DNA of 64,000 nucleotides, from assembly GCA_963930655.1 (NCBI GenBank), contig OZ005604.1, forward strand, positions 17,308,001 to 17,372,000, written 5' to 3'. Of the stretch, positions 35,901 through 47,574 are shown piece by piece (positions within the stretch are counted from its first letter, which is position 1; the number at the start of each line of letters is the position of its first letter). A program made the position numbers and the translations under genes. This DNA comes from Myrica gale (Eukaryota > Streptophyta > Magnoliopsida > Fagales > Myricaceae). Below the pieces are notes generated by a model. That model searched no databases and was not told the DNA's origin. It worked only from the letters and a program-made list of their open reading frames with translations.

Positions 35901-38206
35901 ATGGATCGTCAAACTCCGATTGCATCTACACAATCCACAACCCCCAAGTTTTCTACCTCTGCCTCAATGGCTACACCTACAATTGGTGAGATATCAATTG
36001 TAGATGTAGAGGCACAACCTACTGAGACAATTGACCCTACCCCCAAAAGAAGAAAGGTTTCCAATCCATCCCCAATGTGGGAACATTTCACTAGGGTACT
36101 ACCAGTAGTTGACCCAAAAAAACCATTGGCCAAGTGCAACCATTGTGGTCATAAAGCTGGGTGTCACCACAAAGAACAAGGGACCTCGGCTATGAGATCC
36201 CACTTGAACGCTTGTGTAATGTATAAGAGAACTCAAAGTAAATTAGATAGTTCTCAACAGAAATTTACTTTTGATATCAAGGGGGCAAGTAGTGGATCAG
36301 TGGGAGTGATGAAGATAGACTCATATAATCTCAAGGCTATTAGGGCAGCTATTGCTAAGTTTGTAATTGTGGATGAGCTTCCTTTTAGAATAGTAAGTAA
36401 GGATGGGTTCAAGGAGATGATTCATACCCTCGAGCCCCGATTTAAAGTGCCATCTCGAATTACAGTGATGAAAGACTGTATGAAACTTTACTTGGAAGAG
36501 AAGGCTAGACTGAAGGCTAGTATCTTACTCAATAGACCCCGAGTTTGTTTCACCACTGACACATGGACGTCAGTCCAAAACATGAATTATATGTTTGTCA
36601 CTGCACACTGGATTGATAGTACATGGAACTTGCACAAAAAGATACTTGTCTTCTCTAAGGTGTCAGATCATAAGGGCTCGACCATTGGGATGGAATTGGA
36701 GGATTGTATGTCGGAATGGGGGATTGATAAAATTCTTACAATCACTGTCGATAATGCATCCTCTAATGATACAGTCATTGAACATGTGAAGAGTAGACAA
36801 TTGCTTTTGGGGTCTCAGCCTGGAAAAATTGTTTGTAATCATGATTGTTTGCATATGAGATGTTGCGCACATATCTTGAATTTAATTGTGCAAGATGGGT
36901 TGAAGGAGCTGGATGATTCTGTGGCCAAGGTAAGGAACTTGGTCAAGTATGTTAAGTCATCTCCCGGTCGAATGGATGAGTTTAAGAAATGTGTAGCGAA
37001 GAGGAAGTTTCCCATTGAGGGGTTTTTGCAGCTTGATGTTCCTACTCGTTGGAATTCAACGTATATTATGTTGGATGCAGCTGAGAAATATCAGAGGGTT
37101 TTTGAGGAGATGTTGGCAGAAGATGGGATTCTGATAAGCTTTCTGCGTGAGGAGGGGCATGGGAGGAAGGGACTGGGTCCCCCTGGATTTAAGGATTAGG
37201 AGAGTGTTAGACACTTTACGAAGTTTTTGGCACTCTTCTATGAAGTGATGGTTCGAATATTTGCTTCGAAAACGGTGACAGTAAACTTATTCTTTGCAGA
37301 ACTAGCCAAAATTCATATGCATTTGGGGAAATATGCAGCTAGTGGGGATTTGTTCTTGGCGGACATGGCAAAAAGAATGCAAATGAAGTACAATAAATAC
37401 TAGGGTGACTTGACTCAGGTTAACAGACTATTATTTGTTGCAGCGGTACTTGATCCACAACACAAGATTATATACTTGGACTTTTGGTTCAAGAAAGTTT
37501 TGGGGTTGGAGTTAGGTGCAAAGATGACTAGTCTTGTAAGAGGGACCTTGGATCAATTGTTTACCGAGTATTCCAATATGGATGGGTCATCTAGCAGTGG
37601 GAGCGTATCTGCAAGTCAAGGCCAGCTGGATTTGGTTGGGTCATCTAGTTCATCACTAGATTATGTTCTTCACTTTGAATTCTTAGGATTTTAGGCGCAT
37701 CAAAAATTGCTGGATAGCAAGTCTGAAGTTGAGAGATATTTAATGGAGGATGTTGAACCTAAAGATCCTAATTTTGATATCCTCAATTGGTGAAGAGTGA
37801 ATGCACCAAAATTTCCCCTTCTTGCACGGATTTCTCGAGATGTTCTTGTCATCCCTATCACTACAATGCCTTCAGAGTCTGTCTTCAGCACGGGGGGTTG
37901 AGTTTTAGATTCTTTTCGGAGTTCGTTGGCACCAAAGACTGCGGAAGGGCTCATTTGTGCTCAAAATTGGTTGACATCCAAAGTCTTACATTCTGCTGAT
38001 GATGAAGAGGATAACGGATTTGGAGTTACTGATGGGACAGAAGATCCTTCTAGTTATATGATGGATATAGGTATATACAACGTTTTACATTTCTACTTTC
38101 ACTTTATTAAAAAAATTTATGAGCTAATTGTTGATACATTTCTTCTTTTGCAGAGTTAATTTCTAATGCTGCAGCGATCGTGGATGGGTCATACGTGATT
38201 GATTGA
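35901..38206 (+). pseudogene. hAT transposase (BED finger, DDE/RNase H fold, hATC), five in-frame stops
   Basis: From the ATG at 35901: a BED zinc finger (C..C...H....C pattern, CNHCGHKAGCHH...SHLNAC, residues about 75-105), the catalytic-core start FTTDTWTS (first Asp, about residue 220), ITVDNASSND (second Asp) and RCCAHILNLIVQDGL. After interruptions the hAT dimerisation tail follows: NAPKFPLLARISRDVL, PSESVFSTGG, LAPKTAEGLICAQNWL. A last small intron (38071-38153) joins to ELISNAAAIVDG and a stop at 38204. Stops lie at 37197, 37401, 37692, 37791 and 37899, all in one frame, and I see no frameshift. At four of them the family residue is Trp or Arg, so G-to-A or C-to-T change is likely. Confidence 0.9.
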
Positions 38207-38504
38207 TGTTTGATTATGTTATTAATTTTTTTACTTGAGTAGATACTTTTAAGCTTGTATTGTAATATTTTGTTATTTTAAGTTAGTTTCAAGTTTGATT
38301 TAAGATTTATTTAATATGGGATTTTGTGAATTGCATGTTTTTAGATTTATTTTTACATTTGTTTGTCAATTACATGTTTTAGGATTTTATTTTGTGAATT
38401 ACATCTTAGCGGACTCTTTTTTGGTCATCCGCTAGTTAGCGGACCGGATGTCGGAATGTCAAATTCCGCTTCCGACTAGTCCGCTATTCACCCCTACTCT
38501 ACCC

Positions 38505-39223
38505 AAAGGGACACCGCCTCCCTCCACCGCAGTGACGATTATAACCCCTCATTTCAGACATACCTAAAATGATGTGAAAAATTATCTGCTGCTTCTTGAT
38601 TGCAGCCAAACAATTGAGTTTAGGGAAAATATGATGACACTTCAAACAAACAAAAAAAATTAGAAAAATGAAATTAAAAAAGAGATTGAAAGAAGGAGAA
38701 AGGGCTGCGGTAGCTGACGACTGGCATATAAAACAAAAGAAAGGAAATGATTATTTCACAAAACCAAGGAAGTCTTTCTTTTTTCCTAACCCGTTGGTTT
38801 CAGCACCTGGGGGTGGAAGGTTGGGGGCAGAATCTCTGTCCTCCCACCCCAGGTGAAGGACGTTGGAGACCCCCTTCCCTCCCCTGGAAGGAGGGGGGAG
38901 TCTCCCCAGTCCTCTACATGGGAAGGGGAGGAGAAGCCAAGCCGCTGACTGCAGGCCTCTTCTTTTCTGTTCTGTTGTATGGGCTTCTTTTCTTTTCTTC
39001 TTTTTTAACCCAGCCCCTTCGTTTCTTTTTCCTTTTCATTCAACTTTATATGTTTTCCTGTTCTTTTCTTTTTAATTTTTTTTTCCACATGAATTGTTCT
39101 TAGGATTGTCTCAGAACTAACCCCCCCCCCCCCCCCCCCCCGTCCTCTAAATGTTACTGAGTTACGGTGCTATTTAGTTGTAAGGGATGCTGCTCAGTTG
39201 ATTCAATTCCTTGGCTTATACAG
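38505..39223. other. Rest of the fourth pseudogene intron, with a poly(C) run
   Basis: No exon until 39224. A GC-richer stretch (38790-38960) has overlapping meaningless frames. A pure C run of 22 bases lies at 39121-39142. A T-rich tract (38980-39090) lies between them. Confidence 0.5.
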
Positions 39224-40373
39224 GATGACAATGATAATATTACTCGTTATCTGGTACTTGCAAGGGATCCAATAATGCCAAGAACCAATAAACCCTTTAA
39301 GGTGAGAGATCATTTATCCAAGGGATTATGTTTTATGTATTTGCTAAAAAAAATTTTAATCTTAAAAACTAACGTCTTTATGTCAGACGAGCATTGTATT
39401 TACTTTGGTTGAAGGCCCTGGAGTTTTATTTAAAGCCTCGGCCGTGTTTGCATTGAGGGACAAAACTCTGACAAAGGTATCTGGGACTGGGAGAAATGAG
39501 TTTATTTTATTTCTCTATTTTCTTGTTTAAAAACTCTGGCCATGAACTTTGATCTCTATGCGATCTCAGATTGAAACTCGACCACAGAGAAAACGACCAT
39601 TAAGAGTAGTTGATGACTCCAACACTTGAAGTGCCAAGTGAGTCTCATCTTTTTGACTTATTAGGACCAGATTGATATCAGAGAAGTGCTTTGTTAGACA
39701 TATCACCTGGTTGGTTTGAATGTTCAGAAGAAGGAAATCTAGTGATTGGCAAAACTGTTTTCCGTTGCAACACATGTTGATTGCACTTTAAACTAGCGGA
39801 TACATTTAACTCCAAATAACTGAGAGATAAGTGCAGCAAGACAGCTTCCAGTCTGTTGGAAGACACTAAATCACGATATTTGAAGTGTTTGATATATTTT
39901 AGCACCAATGAATACCTTATCCCAAACTTTCTGGATCTTTTTTTCCTTTTGTGTTCCTTGTTCAAAAAGCAAGCGATATCCTAAAATGGAAATGTCCAGG
40001 GTTGCAGCTAGAAGCATACTAGTGGTGTTTCTAGACCTTTTGGAAGTCATTGTTATAGGAATATAAGGATGGCGTACTGTCTTTCTTTTGTTTATCTCTG
40101 AAGTTGTTTCCTGCCAATGCTTAAAAAAAAAAGTTGTTTCCTGCCGATCAAATGTTTGTTCTTAATCCTTGTTTCTGGCCCAGTTCGTTCATTCTGTCAA
40201 TAATTAGTTCTAGTGTATTTCTGACTCTGTTGAAGAACTTATACTGTGTGCTTTTCATACCTTTACAAATTGGGAGCTTTTTTGTATGCAGATATTTTGA
40301 CTATCTTTTCTATATTGATTTTGAGGCCTCTATGGCAGAGCCCCGTGCACAAAGTGCTTTAGGACATTTGCAG

Positions 40374-41979
40374 GTTTGTTCTTTATCAGTGTCCGCTCTG
40401 CAACTTACATACTTTGTATCGTCATAATATGGAATGGCTGAATTGATGTTTTTGACCATTCTCCATTATGCCATAATGAAATTTTGAAGCAGAATGCTTC
40501 TCACGACTGCAACTATACCTTCCAATGTTGAAATGCTCAAAGCACTCCCTCCACTCCCCCCCCCCCCCCTTCTTTTTTATGTACATAAGTATATGGGCGT
40601 AGGTGTTATTGAGTGTATGCTGTGTATGTTACATGCACATAAACACCTCACCTACCGACAAAACATAAGCCTCAGCTCAATGCTTTCAATTACTCTCGTT
40701 TGGTAACTAATGTACACAATATTTCTTGAATCTTTCCAATCTGTCCTGCTTTTGACTTTAGCTAGGAAAAAGTGCTCATCCCTAGTCCTCTATCTTTTTG
40801 TTAGAGCTCAAGAGTGCTGCAGTTGAGGCTGGGTTTCATAATATAGGAAATCTCATTGATAGCTGTTGTTGGGAATTAATAGAATGAGACATGGTTTTAA
40901 AACCATGTTCCAAGTTCTCATCAATCTCCACTTCATTATGTTTCTAGCCCTCCATGAGCACATAACCTCAGTAAAAAAAATTGATCTTGAAGACTCTTTC
41001 ACTACATTGTTTGTTATGGCATGAGTAGTTAGGTCTCATATTTTCAATGCCAAAATTCTGTACTGTGTTTCCCTTGATATTGCTTAAGCCCTATCCTGCT
41101 TCTTGCCGGGAGTTTTCAAAAGATAACACCGTTCTTTAAAAGAACCCGGCAGTGATAATTAGTTTGAACCCATACTTCCCACTGATAATTTAGGAAGCAT
41201 GCCCCCCCCCCCCCAAAAAAAAAAAAATTGTAATTTTTTTCTAACATAAAGGCAAATTTGGTAGTAATCTTTGTAATGGCCCTCCCAAAAATTTTGGAGA
41301 AAAAAACGTGAGAGGAAGAAAGAACATGAGAGAGAGAATAGCTACTTTATAAGTGCGCCGCCCCCAATTCTTAAAAGAAAAAAATACTAGAAGTGTTTTT
41401 TACTCTCCTCTCTCCCTTCCTCTTTTCTAAAATTCTTCTCCCTCCCTCTTTTCTAAAGTTCCTCTCTCCTTTCTCTCTCACTTTCTGCCTATTACAGCAT
41501 ACACTCTTATTGTCTAGATTTTCTCAATGGTCTCTCTTTTTTTCTCTCTCCCACTATTTTACCTCGTATACAGAATATCACAAAATCCATACTCAAAGCT
41601 TGGAATACAATGGACTTTTTGCTTTGCACACATAAAAAAATCATCTTCAAAGTTAGAATTATAAATGATATTACACTTAATTATTATTGACTAATTAAAA
41701 TATTATTGCTTTGTTATTTGTGCGTGTCTATGTTATTTTGACTATTTTAACATTGCTTTATGCCTTTGTCAATAATTTATGAGCCACTTATTACAAAGAT
41801 TTTAAATTGTTGGTTGTATTCGGCACGCACAAGGTTTTAATACTAATATAATAATTGATTATTTTTACTCGTTGAAGGAACGTCCAATTCAATTAGCCTA
41901 ATTGATGAAAATTTACTTTTATACTCAAGTTAAAGTTTAAATTATTTTTCCTTTTTAAGTTTTAGATTATATTGTTACA
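40374..41979. other. Last intron of the pseudogene, first part
   Basis: Non-coding DNA with homopolymer runs: C at about 40557-40568, C then A at about 41204-41226. The stretch 41340-41560 is CT-rich. No exon or RNA gene is seen. Confidence 0.5.
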
Positions 41980-41988
41980 TTTTGATTA

Positions 41989-42094
41989 GGCTTAAATGCA
42001 CCCCATGCCCCTGGGGTATGAAAATGACTTTGCATACCTCAGGGGCATATTTGCTCTTTCGGCATACCCCAGGGGCATGGGGTGCATTTAAGCC
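41989..42094. mobile_element. Small foldback MITE, Mutator type, 9-bp TSD TTTTGATTA
   Basis: A 106-base inverted repeat, GGCTTAAATGCACCCCATGC mirrored at the right, flanked by exact 9-bp copies TTTTGATTA (41980-41988, 42095-42103). It shares GGsTTAAATGCAy..CATGCCCCTG with the element at 17620-17873 and is a short family member. Confidence 0.9.
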
Positions 42095-42386
42095 TTTTGA
42101 TTATGCTTATTTTGATTAGAATGGAAATTTGAAGGCCCTAGGATTAGTCGAGATATATATAAGCCGGCTCAAGACACCCGGTTAGAAAAAAAAAAATTCA
42201 AGCAAAAATTATATTTGGCCCTCCCTAGAGGCAAAGTCTGGCTTCGTCCCTGATTATCACTCTATATGATGCAAACATACCGCTGTTCTTGAACTGACCT
42301 TCTAAGTTTTCATTGTTGTTTCTTTATAGGAATTTGCAACATTCCTTCGCATACTTGGTTGCTATCCTATGGATACAACTCTATAG

Positions 42387-44324
42387 TTTCCGGTCCTCCT
42401 TGCAATCTTCTTGTACCTGTTTGACGCAGTGGCTGAGGAGAGTTGGTCCAATTTATGAGTTGTCTTTGAGATCTCTGTAGACAAGAAGGCTCCCTCACTA
42501 CCACTTCTGACCTGGGTTGAATGGTTTGCCTCAGGTCCCAAATCATATTCGTAGTTTAAGCCGTTTAGATTCACTTACAGAATACCCTGGAGGTGGGACT
42601 GGCGGGATTGGATTTGTTTGGTTGGTACGACAATATCATGGATTTTGAGCTATGTCGGATTCATTGAGAATATTATTGATTGCTTAAGAGCTATTGGGTA
42701 CATATCCGGGAGCTGCAGACTGTGATCAAGGGCGAATATTAAATACTTTAATGTCATTTCATTTTTGCGAAGGAATCTGAAAATTGTCTGTGCAGAGCTT
42801 TGAGAAATAGGGCAACTGAATACACTTTGAATCTTTTAAAATCTTTCATACTTTTCGTTGTGAAACGTTGATGCATGCTACATAGTCAACACTTTCATGG
42901 CTCAAGTGTCAGAGTTGCTGTCCTTCCCATAGTCTGTCCTATCTTAATGCATTAATGCTCCTCCTCTCTCTCTCTCTCCAATGATAGGAACTCAGAAGGG
43001 TAGGTGATGCAATTAGATTCAAAGCGTTTTTGTGAGATATCAGAAATATTCCTCACAGACTTGAAAAAAAAAAAATTCCTCAGAAATATTTAGCTTTTGG
43101 TACTTTTTAGATCTGTGTTGCAAGTGGTAAGCTAGAGGCCAGGCAACTTGGTTTGGCATTTGACAGGGAACATCGAGAGAGCGATGTTGATGCTGGAGTG
43201 CCAGTGATTTTTTGTGAAGTGGTGGTGGTATATCGTGTCGGTGGCCTACTTGAGGACACTGGAGATGGTGAAAGCACTATCCTTTTAAGTTGGTAAACCC
43301 ATTGTATGCTGCAACTTTTCCTACTTTTGGGATTAGGGGCTGTGTCTTTAGGGAATTCTTTGTCTGCAGGCAAAGCTTAAAACTTTCACGAATCTGCCAA
43401 GTGATTTAACATTAAGGTCATATACCCTATCGGAATACAGTACAGTCAGTGGCCATTAAGAAAACGATGCGACTTGAGTGTAATCAGTCTTGCTGCTGTC
43501 TATCTTCTAGTGTTGTAGTATATGCTTTCTCCATGATCTTGATTGAATAAAGCTTGGCCATGGCCGCAGGAGAGCCAAGTGGACCGTGGAATCTCTAAAG
43601 GAAAGAAAAAGTTGAAACGTCTTCGGTTATATTTTCTCGTCGGGAAATTGATGTAAAGTGGTTATGTCACCAGCGTATCAAATACATCCAACGAAAGTCC
43701 TCGGCAGAAAATGGAGAATTCAACCAATAAAGATTCGTGGAGAAACCACAAAAGAGATGGAGCCTGATTGGATTAGGTTTAACCCCTAAATTAACCTACT
43801 CCTTTGTTTATTACGAGCGGCAAATATTATTACTGTATGACCCAATGACCCATACTCACTTCACCTACGACTTTTTTCCAACTACAAAAAAAATAAAACA
43901 CTATTTGACGTGTGACCACTCAATAATTATTTGGTCGGGAGAAAGTGCGCCCACCTGTTTCTCAAGGCTGTTCCTCGTCATCATCATCCATTCAAAAATA
44001 TATTTAACAAAAAAAAAAGAAATTGTTTACCTGAGACTATCTTGCTTGCGTTCTTAACGTGGTTGCGTTTATATACCAAAATTTTATTACCTCTAAAATT
44101 TTAACACAATTAAATATTATAATATAATATCTCTCTCTCCCATCAAATCATTACTATTTACTACAAAAAAATATAAAAAATTACCTATCTCTTCACTTTT
44201 TTACTAAACTCAATACCTAAAATTTTAACAACACTAAAATTTTACAACACAAACACAAGAATTGTAGGAATTATAAAAGGATGGATTTAAATGTATTACG
44301 TTTCATCTCGACTAATTTTAGAGG
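42387..44324. other. Downstream of the pseudogene, no gene seen
   Basis: The first few hundred bases are probably the old 3' UTR and flank. A plus-strand stretch at about 43120-43300 reads LEARQLGLAFDREHRESDVD and VFCEVVVVYRV-like sequence without recognisable homology. Poly(A) and CT-rich simple sequence lie at 42963-42976 and 43063-43074. Confidence 0.4.
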
Positions 44325-44500
44325 TCCTGAAATTAACAATTGAGTAAGTTTTCAGTAGCTCTAAAGATATTTGAACAAGTGACTGAGGAGCAAACAAAAT
44401 AGTCAATCCTGAAATTAACAATTGGGTAAGTCTCCACAAACCCTAAAAAGATTTGAAGCAAACAAATTAATTGATCTTGAAATTAACAATTGGATAAGTC
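44325..44500. repeat. Degenerate tandem repeat, three copies
   Basis: TGAAATTAACAATTGRRTAAGT recurs at about 44328, 44408 and 44477 with drifted AACCCTAAAGA-type sequence between, giving periods near 80 and 68 bases. Confidence 0.7.
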
Positions 44501-44539
44501 TTTAATAACCCTAAAGAAATTTAAACCAGTTTCAGTACT

Positions 44540-46200
44540 GCTTTTGTCAAACAACATTATACCAAGATTTGATTGAATTAAGTACTTAATAGTAATGGCA
44601 TAAACCGGGGGTGAGTTTGGTTGTAAATTAGCATCTTACTATCTACCGGATTGTCTGCCCTTACGGACGTCCAGCCAGTAGTTAACCTACAACTAAACAT
44701 TAATAAATGGGTTAAGCAGACACCACCCAAATAAATAAATGCTACATATATTTTCTCTTTCTTCCTTTTTTGGGCTTTTAGGTATCCAATAAAGAACAGT
44801 TCTTTAGTGTTTGAAACTTTTGGCACCGTCTGTATAAAGTCGACGCGGGCATAAAAAAATAATAATAATTGGCCGTGGCGATCTGAGTCGGAGCACATGT
44901 TGAACGACCCTTCTTCTCTCCTACTTATATAATTCGACATTGAGTATTTAATATATGACAGGTAGCATGACTCGTATCAGATTAGTTTGGAATTATTCCA
45001 TTTGATTCTTCGAGGGATTCCAATTCTCTACCTTTTTCCATTTGTTTAAGGCCATATTGTCTTTATTATCTACGTTTAGTGGCGGATGCAAGCGGTCGAA
45101 AAGGCAGAGAATTGGTCATTGCACCGCCCATGTAATTTTTTTTCTTATAAGTTGGTCAGGGCCCGATTCTCATAGTCTCAGGTCAACTCTAGTGAACATG
45201 ACTACAGGACTTAAGCCTGTTAGACCCAAGTCTTTTATTTTTTAATGTACAGAGGGTGAAGATTTAATATAAAAAAATCAAAATGAAAAATGAAAAAAAA
45301 ATCAAAACAGTTACCCCTGTTTTGAAAAAACCCTCTCTTTCTCTCGACACTCTCTCTCTCTCTCTCTCTACCACACCCCTGCTGGACGCCTAGACTGCCG
45401 GTAACCAGACAATTCCAGTAAGGCTCTCTTTCGGCTTTCCCTCTCACTTCTCAGTCTTTCTTTTTTTTCTCTGCCTCTCTCTCTCTCTCTCAACTCTCTA
45501 CTCTCGCTCTCTCTCTCTCTCAATCTCATTATTTTGATTTTTGACCGTTTCAATTTTTGCAGGATACTCGAGATTTTGTGCAAAGAAATTGCAAATTGTT
45601 GGACCCCTAGTATGTCTCTCTATCCAAGATTCTTTCCCTACAATTCAGTTAGAAAAATTCATTTATTTAGTATGCTAAAAATGATTTAGGGTTTGGAATT
45701 TTGTAATTTGTGAAATTGTTGGACAGTTGGAGGACGAGATTGGATTGGTTTGGAATTTGGATATATGTGATTTGTGAAATTATTTATTTGAATTGGTTTG
45801 TGAAATTGTTTATTTTGAATTTCAGGTAATATCAATTGAATGCAATGTAATTAGTTTGGAATTTAGATTTGAATTAGGGATTTTGACATTTTGTGAAATT
45901 AAGGATTTTTTGTAGTATTATTTTTAATTAATTTGATTGTAATGTCAATTGAATGCAATGTAATTAGATTAGAATTTGCATTTGAATTAATTAGATTGGA
46001 AGTTGGATTTTTGAGTTGTGATCCATTGTGAATATGTGAATATCGTAATTTAATATTTTTGAATCAAAATGTTTTATGTTTCGGTTTGGTACTATAGTTT
46101 TGTTTATGTTTCGATTGTACTTTTACATTTATTCTTCGGGTTTCTCTTTTAGAGCGTCACATGTTGCCAACTGATTGATTGTCTTCACTTTATTTTATTT
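44540..46200. other. No gene seen; possible left flank of a hAT relic
   Basis: The open frame at 44578-44940 (minus) has no motif. GTTTAGTGGCGGATGCAAG at about 45073-45091 looks like the AGTGGCGGAnC terminus common in plant hAT (Tip100-like) elements and may be the left end of the relic that follows. CT-rich tracts (45340-45370, 45470-45530) and AT-rich DNA make up the rest. Confidence 0.4.
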
Positions 46201-46209
46201 TGTTTAGAT

Positions 46210-47350
46210 AATGGACAATAAATTAGGGGTTTTAGGGAGGTATGACTTAAAGATTTTAATTGGTTGGAATATAGTGTATCAAAGGATGAGGCATATTGCT
46301 TGTGGTGTTATCTGTTTAGGCGATCTAGAGGAGGAAAGCCCGGGGGAGATAAGTTTACATCTATAGGATTTAAAAATTGGAAAAAGGCAGTGGAAGTTTT
46401 TGGTGAACATGTTGGTGCACATGATATTGCTCACAATGAAGCTAGAATACAATATGAAGCACTTGAAAATCAGCGATAAAGTGCGTTGCACATGTTATCC
46501 ACACACGAGCACGATTAAGAGAATGCTTATCGCATTCGTTTAACAGCGGTTTTAGATGATATTAGTTATCTTTTGGGTTAATGATTAGCTTTTCGTGGTC
46601 ATGAGAGCTCAATAAGCAAGGCCAATTTTCTTGAGCTTCTAAACGTATTTTGCCAACGTGGTGAAAAGATTGCTAAGACACTTAACACTAATGCTCCTGT
46701 AAACAACCAAATGATTGCTCCAAATATTCAGAAGGAAATGGCGAGTGCTTGTACAGCTCAGACCACACTTGCCATCATTAAAGAAATTGGGGATGTATTT
46801 TATTCTCTTATTGTTGATGAGTCTTGATATAATTTAGTGAAGAAGAAAATGGTAGTGGTTTTGAGATATGTGAACATACGTGGATAGGCAATTAAAAGGT
46901 TTCTTGGTGTGGAACATGTTCCTGATACTTGCTCTGAATCTTTGAAAAAAATTATAGACAAATTGTTTGCAAGACATGAGATGTCAATATCCAGATTGAG
47001 AGGTCAAGGTATGATGGGGCATCAAACATGTGAGTGAGTTCAATGGGTTTAAGTCGCTCATTTTGAGGGACAATCATTCTGCTACCTATATCCATTGTTT
47101 TACTCACCAACTTTAATTGGCTATTATGGGTATTGCAAAAAATAACTTGTAAGTTTGTGATTTTTTTAATTATACTTCCATGATTGTGAATATGATCGGA
47201 GCGTCATGTAAAAGGAAATATGTTTTTCGGCAAAGTTCTTATAAGAAGATAGTGGAGCGATTGGACAAATGAAAGATTTCTTATGGAAGGAACAAAAATT
47301 AAGAAACCAGTCTCGCACAAGAGTAAGTTGCCTTGCTCTCACGAACATGG
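46210..47350 (+). pseudogene. TTF-finger/DUF4371 hAT-type transposase relic (ZMYM1-like)
   Basis: The plus strand reads YSVSKDEAYCLWCYLFRRSR...FTSIGFKNWKKAVEVFGEHV, the TTF-type zinc finger with its C..C pair. It continues past stops as LAFRGHESSISKANFLELL, KEMASACTAQTTLAIIKEIG, DVFYSLIVDES and ATYIHCFTHQL. These are DUF4371 motifs in the usual order; family proteins run to about 700-800 residues with a C-terminal hAT dimerisation domain that is missing here. There are several stops and at least one shift. Relatives are hAT transposases and domesticated copies. A possible left end lies at about 45075. I see no right end. Confidence 0.8.
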
Positions 47351-47574
47351 TATATGATTAGGTTATGTTCAGGTGTATCCGTAAAAAGGTTATGTTCAGT
47401 TGTTGCTTTTCTAAAAGAAAACGGAAAAAAATAAATAAATAAATAAATTCTTAAGTTTTGATTTTTTTTTTCTAGGTAAGTTTTGATTAAAAAATAGAAA
47501 AAATTATTTTCACGTTAGTAAGTTTTGATGTGATTAAAAAAATAGTCACTGAGTTTCTAAAATTAAGATAGATT

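Larger units (their letters stand above)
33818..38496 (+). mobile_element. hAT-superfamily DNA transposon, complete length, dead transposase
   Basis: 4679 bases bounded by short inverted ends TAGGAGTG and, at the right, CACCCCTA, with an exact 8-bp duplication CTCTACCC (33810-33817, 38497-38504), the hAT signature. Subterminal arrays of CCGG-type words (CCGGTTCCGG, CCGGAACCGG at 33830-33990; GCGGACCGG near 38430) are the likely transposase-binding sites. One transposase gene (35901-38206) lies inside. About 1.8 kb of non-coding DNA precedes it, including a 39-base palindrome. It sits in an intron of the dehydratase pseudogene. Confidence 0.95.
31703..42386 (+). pseudogene. ADT-like: Arogenate/prephenate dehydratase pseudogene, nine exons remaining
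   Basis: Exons with matching splice signals: 31703-31801, 31897-31989, 32213-32358, 32580-32675, 39224-39301, 39387-39476, 39570-39637, 40292-40373, 42330-42386. They read, in family order, [86 protein letters not shown], the ACT-domain start ([20 protein letters not shown]), IETRPQRKRPLRVVDD, YLFYIDFEASMAEPRAQSAL and LRILGCYPMDTTL stop. Defects: no transit-peptide exon, one base missing after AVELW, loss of about 17 residues after PIENS, loss of the ALAQCE exon, a stop after VVASD, and a stop after DDSNT. Intact enzymes make phenylalanine from arogenate in plastids. A hAT element lies in the fourth intron and a MITE in the last one. Confidence 0.9.
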
